Part shown: piece by piece, positions 1 through 7,232 of the stretch | How positions within the stretch are numbered: the first letter of the stretch is position 1 | Layout of the letters: every line of letters starts with the position of its first letter | NCBI GenBank assembly: GCA_030638735.1 | Contig: DAOWEB010000027.1 | Location: 1-34,519, forward strand | Reading direction: 5' to 3' | DNA: 34,519 bases | Source: Spirochaetaceae bacterium | GTDB lineage: Bacteria; Spirochaetota; Spirochaetia; B11-G9 | Program-made: the position numbers and the translations under genes | Notes under the pieces: generated by a model | Told to the model about the DNA's origin: nothing | The model's database searches: none | Seen by the model: only the letters and a program-made list of their open reading frames with translations

Positions 1-360
1 GAAAAAGAACTTTGGACTAATGCGGGTATTATTCCTTCCGGCACATGGTACAAGGAAGCAGGTCAGGGTATGGGTGCGGTTATAACTATGGCCAATGATC
101 TTGAGGGTTACACTCTGTCTGACCGGGGGACTTTTTTGGCAATGATGGACAAGATAGATCTGGTTGTTCTTGTAGAAGGGGACAGTAAGCTTTTTAATCC
201 ATATGGGATAATAGCTGTGAATCCGGCTCTTCATGAACATGCAAATTATGAAGGGGCTATGAGTCTGATCACCTTTCTTACTTCAAGAAAAGGTCAGGGT
301 ATTATTGGAAAATTCAGAAAAAACGGGGAACAGCTGTTCTACCCTGATGTAATTAAGTAA
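1..360 (+). CDS. tupA: Tungstate ABC transporter substrate-binding protein, 3' part
   Basis: The reading frame is open from base 1 to the TAA at 358-360, so this is the C-terminal 119 codons of a gene that starts before the window. The protein would bind tungstate outside the membrane and deliver it to TupB/TupC. The visible part carries the family-typical segment GYTLSDRGTFLA and a helical region ending in LTSRKGQGIIGKF, as in TupA-type oxyanion-binding proteins. The signal peptide and N-lobe are outside the window. It is followed after 19 bases by tupB, and cofactor genes lie downstream, which supports tungstate (or molybdate) as ligand. Tungstate rather than molybdate is a family inference and is not shown directly. 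Confidence 0.85.
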   Translation, partial: EKELWTNAGIIPSGTWYKEAGQGMGAVITMANDLEGYTLSDRGTFLAMMDKIDLVVLVEGDSKLFNPYGIIAVNPALHEHANYEGAMSLITFLTSRKGQGIIGKFRKNGEQLFYPDVIK

Positions 361-379
361 TAGGGAGACTGATAGTCTA

Positions 380-1057
380 ATGGTTTTTACAAAGGCTCTT
401 GCCTTAATTTTTTCTGCTGATAAAGAGGTTATTTTTATATCTATGACTTCTCTTAGTATGGCTGTAACATCAACTATTATTGCAGCGGTTCCTGCACTTC
501 TCCTGGGAACAGCATTGAGCATAAAAAAGTTTCCGGGGAAATCTCTTATTATAATTATTCTTAACAGCCTTATGGCTATGCCCACAGTTGTAATTGGACT
601 TTTAATCTATTCTATGATCTCAAGATCCGGCCCTCTGGGACAATTTGGTCTTCTATTTACACCCGGAGCAATAATTATAGGACAAAGTGTTTTATCTTTT
701 CCAATTATTACTTCTCTGGTCTACAGTGCTCTTTCCAAAATTGATACTGAACTGCCCGAAACTCTGGATACTTTTGGAACAGGTAAATTTACAAAACTAT
801 ATATGATTTTCAGGGAATCGAGAATTGCTGTACTATCTGCAATTCTTTCCGGCTTCGGAAGGGTTATTGGAGAGGTTGGTGTTTCCATGATGCTTGGGGG
901 GAATATTCGCTGGTTTACAAGAACAATTACCACAACGATTGCATTAGAAACAAGTAAAGGAGAATTTGAACTTGCCCTGGCACTGGGGCTAATACTTATA
1001 TTCATCTCTTTTATTGTAAATTCTCTTCTTCATCTGGGAGTAAAAAGTCATGCATGA
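380..1057 (+). CDS. tupB: Tungstate ABC transporter permease
   Basis: A 225-residue integral membrane protein with about five or six hydrophobic segments. A central loop has the ABC-permease EAA-type motif (around ETLDTFGTGKFTK, then SGFGRVIGEVGVSMMLGGNI), which docks on the ATPase. Length and the conserved GRVIGEVG stretch match TupB-type permeases. The ATG lies 12 bases after a GGGAG ribosome site. The 3' end overlaps the tupC start by 8 bases, indicating translational coupling. Role: the membrane channel for tungstate import. Confidence 0.88.
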   Translation: MVFTKALALIFSADKEVIFISMTSLSMAVTSTIIAAVPALLLGTALSIKKFPGKSLIIIILNSLMAMPTVVIGLLIYSMISRSGPLGQFGLLFTPGAIIIGQSVLSFPIITSLVYSALSKIDTELPETLDTFGTGKFTKLYMIFRESRIAVLSAILSGFGRVIGEVGVSMMLGGNIRWFTRTITTTIALETSKGEFELALALGLILIFISFIVNSLLHLGVKSHA

Positions 1058-2039
1058 TTCTTTTATAACCATGAATAAACTGGGGTTTTCCTACGATTGT
1101 AATGAAGCCTTATCCATAGATTCGCTTTCCATAGAAAAAGGGATTACTTCTGTTTTTTTGGGTTCCAACGGATCAGGAAAAACTACTATTTTAAAAATCC
1201 TGAGCGGTCTTATTAGTCCGTCCCGGGGCTCAATTAACAGGACTTATTCAGAACTTATAAAAGATACGATAATGGTGCATCAGATTCCCTGGCTTTTTTC
1301 TGGTTCTGTTAAATACAATATTGATTTCGTTTTGAAAAATAAAAAAGTACAAGCAAAGGAACGTACAGTAATTATAAGGGAAGTTCTTAAACAGGCCGAC
1401 TTACTGCACCTTCTAAACAGAAAAACTTCAGATCTTTCCGGAGGAGAAAAACACCGCCTGGCGATTGCAAGAGCTATAGCTGTGGAGCCTGAAATTCTTA
1501 TACTGGATGAACCTTTTGCTCATATTGATATTGAATCAAGAAAACTAATTGAAAAACTTATCTGTATACGATCAGATTCAGGCAAAACAACTATATTAAG
1601 TACTCACAATCTTTCATCTGCTTATAGACTGGCTGACAGAATAATCTATCTTGAAAATGGTAAAATTAAAGAACCGGAATATAATTTTTTAAAGGGTTTC
1701 GTTTCCAGGAGAGATGATCATTTCTGCAGTTTTTCGGCAGGGTCTAAAAACAGAGAAGTTACAATATTGGCGCCTGCATCGGATGATAATTATAAGGCAG
1801 CTGTTATTCCATACAGAGATATTTTCCTGTCAGAGGATAAAATAAAATCCAGTGCACAAAATCAGCTTAGTGGAATAATTACAAATTTAACAAAAAAAGG
1901 CAGCCAGTATTTTGTAACTATTGACTGTGGTATAGATATAAAAGCAGTTATTACAGATCAATCTGTTAATGAGTTTCAGCTTACAGAAAAAAAGGAGATT
2001 TACATTAATTTCAAGGCAACAGCCGTAAGGCTATACTAG
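1050..2039 (+). CDS. tupC: Tungstate ABC transporter ATP-binding protein with C-terminal TOBE-like domain
   Basis: A 329-residue ABC ATPase. Walker A GSNGSGKTT is at residues 38-46, Q-loop near 78, signature LSGGE at 129-133, Walker B ILILDEP at 149-155 and switch His (STH) near 190. Residues after about 265 form a small beta-rich domain (LSGIITNLTKKGSQYFVTIDC) resembling the TOBE oxyanion-binding domain of ModC/TupC proteins. That domain could sense intracellular tungstate and cause trans-inhibition; this is known for related transporters and inferred here. The gene overlaps tupB by 8 bases. An unusual hairpin follows before moeA. Confidence 0.88.
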   Translation: MHDSFITMNKLGFSYDCNEALSIDSLSIEKGITSVFLGSNGSGKTTILKILSGLISPSRGSINRTYSELIKDTIMVHQIPWLFSGSVKYNIDFVLKNKKVQAKERTVIIREVLKQADLLHLLNRKTSDLSGGEKHRLAIARAIAVEPEILILDEPFAHIDIESRKLIEKLICIRSDSGKTTILSTHNLSSAYRLADRIIYLENGKIKEPEYNFLKGFVSRRDDHFCSFSAGSKNREVTILAPASDDNYKAAVIPYRDIFLSEDKIKSSAQNQLSGIITNLTKKGSQYFVTIDCGIDIKAVITDQSVNEFQLTEKKEIYINFKATAVRLY

Positions 2040-2046
2040 AAGAATG

Positions 2047-2127
2047 AAGGAGAAACGGAGGATGGAGACGGGAGTACGGAAGAATTCAGGATCTTCCTTT
2101 CTCCAGTTTTCGGTCTCCAGTCTCCTT
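2047..2127. repeat. Long imperfect inverted repeat between tupC and moeA
   Basis: The 99-base gap folds back on itself. AAGGAGA (2047-2053) pairs with TCTCCTT (2121-2127). GGAG (2057-2060) pairs with CTCC (2115-2118). GGAG (2071-2074) pairs with CTCC (2101-2104). GGAAGA (2078-2083) pairs with TCTTCC (2092-2097) around an 8-base loop. One arm is almost all purine and the other almost all pyrimidine. No T-run follows, so it is not a standard terminator. It could be an mRNA stability or processing element, or a dispersed palindromic repeat such as REP or MITE; other copies would decide. Confidence 0.75.
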
Positions 2128-2162
2128 TATATAACTGAATGAGTAAAAAGAAAGAGGTTACT

Positions 2163-3329
2163 ATGATAAAAATAGATGAGGCAATGAAAATTATCAGGGA
2201 TCAAAAAATTGTATGGCCTGTAGAAAAGGTTGCACTTATAGAGGCCCTTGGAAGAATTATGGTAAAAGGAATGACAAGCCCACTTGATTCTCCCCCTTTT
2301 GCAAAAGCAGCTATGGATGGTTTTGCAATAGATTCCAAAGATAATTCCAGTAAGTATAAAATACTTGAAATTATAGGAGCTGGTGATACTCCTACAAAAA
2401 AAATAAAAGAAGGAACCTGTTCAAAAATTATGACTGGTGCAATGATGCCGGCTGGAGCAGATAAAATAATAAGAGTTGAATTTGCTGATGAACAAAACGG
2501 ATTTGCACTACCTCATACACCTGAACCCACAGGGAATGTCATTGCAAAAGCAGAAAATTTAAAAGCTGGTGATATTGTTTTAACTCCATGCAGACTGGAA
2601 GCCAAAGAAATTGGAATAATTGCAAGTTTAGGATTTCCGAAAGTGGAAGTATCTAAAAGGCCTGTTATTGGAGTTCTTACTACTGGTTCAGAATTAAAAA
2701 ACCCGGGAGAAAAACTGGCTCCCGGTCAAATATATAACAGTAATGGATTACAGATGTCTGCTCAAATTATATCAGCAGGTTGTATTCCAAAATATTATGG
2801 AATAATAGTAGACGATAGAAAATCATTATCTGATGCTGTGGCAAAGGCATTTAGGGAATGTGATATTGTCCTTCTTTCCGGAGGGGTTTCCAAAGGTGAC
2901 TATGATTATGTTCCGGAAGTACTTGAAGATAATGGTATGAAAACTCTTTTTCACAGAGTTGCAATTAAACCTGGACGCCCCCTGTTATTTGGAAGGAAAG
3001 ATGATATTTTTGTTTTTGGTCTTCCGGGAAATCCTGTCTCCACCTTTGTTACTTTTGAAGTATTTGTCAAAACACTTATTTTTCACATGGCGGGTATGGA
3101 ATATAAACCGACTCTATATAAAGGAAAATTATCCAGAAAAGTAAAACGCCGTGATACAGAAAGAACAGAATTCCATCCTGTAATTATTCGTGGAGAGAGT
3201 GTTGAGCCTATTAAATATCTTGGGTCATCTCATTTGAATGCTATGGCTGAAGCCAATGGAATGATGACCATACCTAATGGCATTGCAGAATACAAAGAAG
3301 GAGAAACTGTAAGTGTTAGATCAATTTAA
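2163..3329 (+). CDS. moeA: Molybdopterin molybdenumtransferase (metal insertion) MoeA
   Basis: A 388-residue cytosolic enzyme that inserts tungstate or molybdate into adenylylated molybdopterin. Motifs: SPPFAKAAMDGFA (residues 43-55, the MoeA substrate signature), TTGSEL (173-178) and LSGGVSKGDYDYV (238-250), which is the MPT-binding fold shared with MogA, then FGLPGNPVSTFVTFE. Length is close to the usual ~400. The frame opens at an ATG at 2139, but that codon sits just after the hairpin with no ribosome site. The ATG at 2163 has AGAGG five bases upstream and starts at the conserved IKIDEAM, so I prefer it. The 3' end overlaps moaA by 17 bases. Confidence 0.92.
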   Translation: MIKIDEAMKIIRDQKIVWPVEKVALIEALGRIMVKGMTSPLDSPPFAKAAMDGFAIDSKDNSSKYKILEIIGAGDTPTKKIKEGTCSKIMTGAMMPAGADKIIRVEFADEQNGFALPHTPEPTGNVIAKAENLKAGDIVLTPCRLEAKEIGIIASLGFPKVEVSKRPVIGVLTTGSELKNPGEKLAPGQIYNSNGLQMSAQIISAGCIPKYYGIIVDDRKSLSDAVAKAFRECDIVLLSGGVSKGDYDYVPEVLEDNGMKTLFHRVAIKPGRPLLFGRKDDIFVFGLPGNPVSTFVTFEVFVKTLIFHMAGMEYKPTLYKGKLSRKVKRRDTERTEFHPVIIRGESVEPIKYLGSSHLNAMAEANGMMTIPNGIAEYKEGETVSVRSI

Positions 3330-4113
3330 CAGGGAGATCCACTACCTTAGAATTTCTGTAACTGATAAGTGTAATCTTCGATGTACATACTGTATGCCGG
3401 AAGAGGGTGTTCCTTTTAAACCACATAGTGAAATAATGAGCTTTGAAGAAATTGTAAGAGTTGTAGAGGCAGCAGCAGAGCTTGGAATAGATAAGATACG
3501 CCTGACAGGAGGGGAACCTCTGGTAAGAAGAGATGTTGTAGAACTTGTCCGAATGATAAAAGCTGTTAAAGGAATTGAACATCTGGGAATGACAACAAAT
3601 GGAGTTCTTTTAGATAAACTTGCCCAGCCCCTTCGGGATGCAGGGATGGACAGTGTAAATATTTCCATGGATACACTAAACCCGGAAAGATATAAAAAAA
3701 TAACCAGAATTGGTGATATCTCCTATACACTAAAAGGAATTGATGCAGCTATTGCAGCTGGCTTCGAGTCGATAAAAATAAATGTAGTAGTTATGGATAA
3801 TACTCCGAATAGTGAAATTAAGGATATGCAGAATTTTTGTAACGAGAAAAGTCTGACACTTCAATTGATAAATCATTATGATCTTTCCCATGAGAAAAAA
3901 AATACCTATAAATTTGACAGGCCTCCCAAGTGTGCAATTTGTAATAGGATAAGACTTACTGCTGATGGAGTTTTAAAGCCATGCCTCCATTCCAATCAGG
4001 AGATTCCAGTTAATCCTACAGATATTATCTCTTCACTTAAAGAGACTATTTTAGATAAGCCGGAAAACGGATCAGTTTGTACAAACAGAAATATGATTGA
4101 GATAGGAGGATAG
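3313..4113 (+). CDS. moaA: Compact GTP 3',8-cyclase-like radical SAM protein (MoaA)
   Basis: First enzyme of pyranopterin cofactor synthesis: converts GTP to 3',8-cyclo-GTP using two 4Fe-4S clusters and SAM. Start is GTG with AAGGAG nine bases before it. The SAM cluster motif is C20-x3-C24-x2-C27 and TGGEPL follows near 65. The C-terminal cluster motif CAICNRIRLTADGVLKPC keeps the CxxC-x13-C spacing and both GTP-binding arginines of NRIR. The protein ends in IGG, the conserved C-terminal double glycine. It has only 266 residues against about 320-340 usually. The shortening lies between the barrel and the second cluster, and in the tail after that cluster. It looks intact, not frameshifted. 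Confidence 0.85.
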   Translation: MLDQFNREIHYLRISVTDKCNLRCTYCMPEEGVPFKPHSEIMSFEEIVRVVEAAAELGIDKIRLTGGEPLVRRDVVELVRMIKAVKGIEHLGMTTNGVLLDKLAQPLRDAGMDSVNISMDTLNPERYKKITRIGDISYTLKGIDAAIAAGFESIKINVVVMDNTPNSEIKDMQNFCNEKSLTLQLINHYDLSHEKKNTYKFDRPPKCAICNRIRLTADGVLKPCLHSNQEIPVNPTDIISSLKETILDKPENGSVCTNRNMIEIGG

Positions 4114-4114
4114 G

Positions 4115-4564
4115 ATGGAATTTTCACATTTGGATAAAGAGGGAAATGCAGTAATGGTTGATGTTTCTTCAAAACCTATGGTACGAAGAACAGCCCGGGC
4201 CGCAGGAAAGATCTTTATGAGCCCTGAAACTATAAAACTAATTAAAGAAAAACTGATAAAAAAAGGGGATGTTTTAACCGTTGCAAAAATTGCAGGAATT
4301 ACAGCCGGTAAAAAAACATCAGATCTTATTCCCCTTTGTCATAATATTTCCATTGATCAGATAAGTGTAGAATTGGAAATAAAAGAAAAATTTATACTCA
4401 TTACTGCAGGTTCTGTCTGCACAGATAAGACAGGTATAGAAATGGAAGCACTGACAGCTGTTTCTGTAGCTGCTCTTACTGTTTATGATATGTGCAAAGC
4501 TGTGGATAAAAAAATGAAAATAGGAGATATCATACTTCTTAAAAAGACAAAGGAGACAATATGA
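4115..4564 (+). CDS. moaC: Cyclic pyranopterin monophosphate synthase MoaC
   Basis: A 149-residue enzyme that converts the MoaA product into cyclic pyranopterin monophosphate. Conserved motifs: MVDVSSKPMVRRTARA (14-29), DLIPLCHN (70-77) and CTDKTGIEMEALTAVSVAALT (102-122, with the catalytic Lys/Asp region). Length is slightly short of the usual 155-165 but all blocks are present. AGGAGG lies five bases before the ATG. It starts one base after the moaA stop and its TGA overlaps the next ATG (ATGA), so it is tightly coupled in the operon. Confidence 0.94.
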   Translation: MEFSHLDKEGNAVMVDVSSKPMVRRTARAAGKIFMSPETIKLIKEKLIKKGDVLTVAKIAGITAGKKTSDLIPLCHNISIDQISVELEIKEKFILITAGSVCTDKTGIEMEALTAVSVAALTVYDMCKAVDKKMKIGDIILLKKTKETI

Positions 4565-5001
4565 AAAAAATATTCAAAATCCTGTCTTTAAATATATCAG
4601 AGGAAAAAGGGGAACAGAAAATTCCTGTTAAAAAGGCAGTCCTGAAAATAGATCATGGTATAGTTGGTGATGCACATGCCGGGAACTGGCACAGACAGAT
4701 TTCTCTTCTTGCGAATGAGGATATTGAATCTATGCGAGGGAATGGAATTGACCTTGATTATGGCGACTTTGCAGAAAATATAACAACAGAGGGAGTTATT
4801 TTACATGAACTACCTATAGGAACAAGACTAAATATGGGCAACACAGTTCTTGAAATAACACAAATAGGAAAAGAATGTCATCACGGATGTGCAATATATG
4901 CAGCTGTTGGTGATTGTGTAATGCCAAGAAGAGGTATCTTTGCAAAAGTAATTGAACAGGGAGAAATTAGCAATGAAAGCAGCTGTTATTACAATATCTG
5001 A
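4561..5001 (+). CDS. MOSC-domain protein
   Basis: A 146-residue protein matching the MOSC domain found in Moco sulfurase C-termini and in YiiM/YuaD-type proteins. Visible blocks are GIVGDAHAGNWHRQISLL, GDFAENITTEG, LPIGTRL, a GKECHHGC cysteine/histidine cluster and MPRRGIFAKV. MOSC proteins bind or modify the metal cofactor or carry sulfur on a conserved Cys; the exact reaction of stand-alone members is mostly unknown. It overlaps moaC by 4 bases and mogA by 29 bases. In other bacteria the two domains are sometimes fused, and the overlap here fits a shared job. Confidence 0.85.
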   Translation: MKKIFKILSLNISEEKGEQKIPVKKAVLKIDHGIVGDAHAGNWHRQISLLANEDIESMRGNGIDLDYGDFAENITTEGVILHELPIGTRLNMGNTVLEITQIGKECHHGCAIYAAVGDCVMPRRGIFAKVIEQGEISNESSCYYNI

Positions 5002-5440
5002 CAGAGCATCTAAAGGTATATATGAAGACCTTTCCGGACCGGAAATTGAAAAAATATTAAAGGAACTGGTTCCTTCCTGTCAAATTAGACGTACAATTGT
5101 TCCGGATGAAGAGAAAGATATTCTAAAGGCTCTTAAATTATTTGAAGGATATGACTTTATACTAACAACAGGGGGGACAGGCATAGGCCCAAGAGATATA
5201 ACACCAAATGTAACTGAAAAATACTGTGACCGGGAGCTTCCTGGTATCTCAGAAACACTTCGAGCAGAATCTCTGAAAGAGACAAACTCTGCAATGCTGT
5301 CCAGAGGATATTCAGGCATGAAAGATAATACAATTATTGTCAATTTTCCTGGTTCAGTTAAAGCGGTAAGACTTTGTACAAGTGTAATTGCACCAGTAAT
5401 GGTACATGCAGTAAAAATGATTTTAGGTGAAGGTCATTAA
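4973..5440 (+). CDS. mogA: Molybdopterin adenylyltransferase (MogA/MoaB family)
   Basis: A 155-residue enzyme that adenylylates molybdopterin before MoeA inserts the metal. It carries VITISDRAS (5-13), LTTGGTGIGPRDITP (64-78) and NFPGSVKAV, all diagnostic of the MogA/MoaB/Cnx1G fold. The frame extends upstream to a TTG at 4952. The ATG at 4973 begins exactly at the conserved KAAVITISD and has GGGAG nine bases before it, so I use it. MogA versus MoaB cannot be settled by reading. Last gene of the cofactor operon; no clear terminator follows. Confidence 0.9.
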   Translation: MKAAVITISDRASKGIYEDLSGPEIEKILKELVPSCQIRRTIVPDEEKDILKALKLFEGYDFILTTGGTGIGPRDITPNVTEKYCDRELPGISETLRAESLKETNSAMLSRGYSGMKDNTIIVNFPGSVKAVRLCTSVIAPVMVHAVKMILGEGH

Positions 5441-5454
5441 TATAAAAATTTTAG

Positions 5455-5471
5455 TGTTAATTTCATTAACA
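5455..5471. promoter_or_regulatory. Perfect 7-bp inverted repeat upstream of the exported-protein gene
   Basis: TGTTAAT and ATTAACA flank the trinucleotide TTC, 44 bases before the ATG at 5515. TACAAT (5477-5482) just downstream could be a -10 box but no convincing -35 is seen. It could be an operator or a weak hairpin ending the cofactor operon. Confidence 0.4.
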
Positions 5472-5514
5472 TGGGGTACAATTGGGGTAGTGATTTCTAT
5501 TCAGGAGGGTTTTT

Positions 5515-6057
5515 ATGAAAAAACTGATTTTATTTGGAATTATTATTTTAATGGTTATTCCGGGAGCTTTTGCTCAGTTTAGAATCGATCTGGCAATTGA
5601 TGTACCTGTAAAAATTGGTATTACCGTATCTGACTTTGAAGGTGGATCGACAGATGAATCTATCGATGTATTGGAATTCGGTACATTCCCTGTTCCTGAA
5701 GCACTGTTTGCTTACCAGACATCCCTTGGGCCTGTAAAAATAGGTGGTGGATTACGGGTTTTTTCTCTAATTCTTGAAAGTATAGCCTGGCCCCATATCT
5801 ATACAGAACTTACTTTATCTCCGATTCCCATTGTTATCAATGCAGGAATTGGCGGTGGTGGTTTCATGATGTTTGGACTTTTCAATGATATGAATACAGC
5901 AAACCTATTTATACCGGATATGCATATTGCATATAAATTTGGAGATACCTTCAGACTGGGAATTGGAGCTATGGGGTTTGTAGGCAGTGAAATAGGTCCG
6001 GATGCAAATCCATATATGATCTATCTGACTGGTCGTTTTTCTCTTATCTTCGATTAA
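5515..6057 (+). CDS. Small exported protein, probably outer-membrane or periplasmic beta protein
   Basis: A 180-residue protein with a clear signal peptide: MKK, a hydrophobic run, and a cleavage site after GAFA near residue 20. The mature part is rich in alternating hydrophobic/polar strands, glycine and aromatic residues (IGGGLRVF, FRLGIGAMGF, IYLTGRFSLIF), as in small spirochaete beta-barrel surface proteins. I do not recognise the family and assign no function. It has a strong ribosome site (AGGAGG) and its own spacer, so it may be a separate transcription unit. A 12-bp hairpin follows. Confidence 0.8.
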   Translation: MKKLILFGIIILMVIPGAFAQFRIDLAIDVPVKIGITVSDFEGGSTDESIDVLEFGTFPVPEALFAYQTSLGPVKIGGGLRVFSLILESIAWPHIYTELTLSPIPIVINAGIGGGGFMMFGLFNDMNTANLFIPDMHIAYKFGDTFRLGIGAMGFVGSEIGPDANPYMIYLTGRFSLIFD

Positions 6058-6065
6058 TAAATGAA

Positions 6066-6100
6066 TTAGAACCAATCTTTAATAATATGATTGGTTCTAA
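6066..6100 (+). terminator. 12-bp hairpin after the exported-protein gene
   Basis: TTAGAACCAATC (6066-6077) and GATTGGTTCTAA (6089-6100) are perfect complements around an 11-base loop, 8 bases after the stop codon. Only a short T-run follows, so termination may be weak, or the hairpin may protect the mRNA 3' end. Confidence 0.6.
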
Positions 6101-6109
6101 ATAGAGCTA

Positions 6110-6222
6110 TTTGCGATGTACAACATTTTCTACTTTAAAAAGTACCTCTTCTCTAATTGAAGGCTGATACACTACGCAAAATAGCCTTCAAATCCTAAAA
6201 ACAAGACACATCGCAAAAGGCT
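6110..6222. other. Self-complementary spacer with alternative pairings upstream of the LysR gene
   Basis: TTTGCGATGT (6110-6119) pairs perfectly with ACATCGCAAA (6208-6217), enclosing TTGAAGGCT (6157-6165), which pairs with AGCCTTCAA (6183-6191), and a small TACTTT/AAAGTA stem (6131-6144). A second copy of AAGGCTGA (6217-6224) could compete for AGCCTT, and CGCAAA at 6175-6180 could compete for TTTGCG. Mutually exclusive pairings like these occur in leader RNAs that switch, but also in simple palindromic repeats. I match it to no known riboswitch. Confidence 0.5.
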
Positions 6223-6268
6223 GAAATATATTATTGATTAAATTTCTCAGGCAGTATACTTTGATTGT

Positions 6269-7138
6269 ATGAGTTTATCTTCATTACAACTGGATGCATT
6301 TCTGGCAGCGGCAAAATCTCTAAATTTTTCAAGAGCTGCGGAATCTTTGTTTATTACCCAGTCAGCACTTTCCCAGCGAATTAAAAATCTGGAATTAACT
6401 ATGGGGGCAACTTTATTCATACGGGATCCCACACAGATAAAGATAACAGAAATTGGGGAAAAATTACTTGGATATTGTCAGACAAAAGATTCAATGGAAG
6501 ATGAATTATTATTTAACCTTACCTCTAAAGAGGATGGAGAGCTTGCAGGAATTATAAGAATAGGCGCTTTCTCGTCAGTTCTTCGATCTGTAGTAATTCC
6601 CTCTATGAGTTCTCTTTTGCGTAAAAATCCAAAAATTCAATGTGATTTCATTCATGAGGAGACCCCTGCTCTCCCTTCCTTACTGGACAGATCAGAATGC
6701 GACTTTATAATACTGGATTATCCTATGGATTCCTCTTCAATAGAAAAACATCTTCTGGGTTATGAAGAGTATATTGTAATAGAAAGTCAGGAGTATAGTT
6801 GCCCTGAAAATATTTATCTTGATAACTCTCCTGATGATACAGCAACAGAGCAGTTTATTACTGCCCAGGATGAAACAGCTCCAAAATATGAAAGACGTTT
6901 TATGGGTGAAACATATGGAATAATTGCAGGTGTAGAGGCAGGTCTTGGAAGGTCGGTAATGCCCGTACATCTTCTGTCAGGAAGACCTCATTTAAAAAAA
7001 GTTGAGGGTTTTAAACTTTATAAAAGAGAAATAACCCTCCATTATAAAAAACAGAGCTATTATTCCTTGCTTCATAAACAAGCTGTTGAACAATTGACTG
7101 ACAGATGTGGAAAATATCTTGGTTCTCAAACAGAGTAA
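6269..7138 (+). CDS. LysR-family regulator, ArgP-like
   Basis: A 289-residue LysR-type transcription factor. The N-terminal winged helix-turn-helix covers roughly residues 4-63 (LDAFLAAAKSLNFSRAAESLFITQSALSQRIKNLE). The ITQSALSQRIKNLE recognition helix resembles ArgP/IciA. An effector-binding domain occupies roughly 95-280. The next gene in the same direction is argG, so arginine or lysine metabolism is a reasonable guess for its target. LysR genes are usually divergent from their target; here both point the same way, so direct control of argG is not certain. No good ribosome site precedes the ATG. Confidence 0.85.
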   Translation: MSLSSLQLDAFLAAAKSLNFSRAAESLFITQSALSQRIKNLELTMGATLFIRDPTQIKITEIGEKLLGYCQTKDSMEDELLFNLTSKEDGELAGIIRIGAFSSVLRSVVIPSMSSLLRKNPKIQCDFIHEETPALPSLLDRSECDFIILDYPMDSSSIEKHLLGYEEYIVIESQEYSCPENIYLDNSPDDTATEQFITAQDETAPKYERRFMGETYGIIAGVEAGLGRSVMPVHLLSGRPHLKKVEGFKLYKREITLHYKKQSYYSLLHKQAVEQLTDRCGKYLGSQTE

Positions 7139-7174
7139 TTAACTTAATTGATATCCTTATAAATTAAGTTAATT
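7137..7174. terminator. Perfect 13-bp inverted repeat between the LysR gene and argG
   Basis: AATTAACTTAATT (7137-7149, overlapping the LysR stop codon) and AATTAAGTTAATT (7162-7174) are exact complements around a 12-base loop, followed by TTACTT. It may be a bidirectional AT-rich terminator or a dyad operator for argG. No TTGACA/TATAAT pair is clear in the remaining leader. Confidence 0.5.
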
Positions 7175-7232
7175 TTACTTAAATGCTAAATTTTGATACT
7201 AATTCACTACACACATTAAAAGAGAGGAAATT

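Noticed and set aside
2040-2138. Molybdenum/tungsten cofactor riboswitch before moeA
   Set aside because: The gap is one long palindrome without the multi-stem layout of the Moco RNA; I do not see the conserved features.
3313-4113. moaA as a frameshifted pseudogene
   Set aside because: Both cluster motifs and the terminal GG are in one uninterrupted frame, so it is a compact but intact protein.
6110-6222. Known riboswitch class before the LysR gene
   Set aside because: Stems are present, but no conserved core of a known class is recognisable, so it is listed only as an unknown element.
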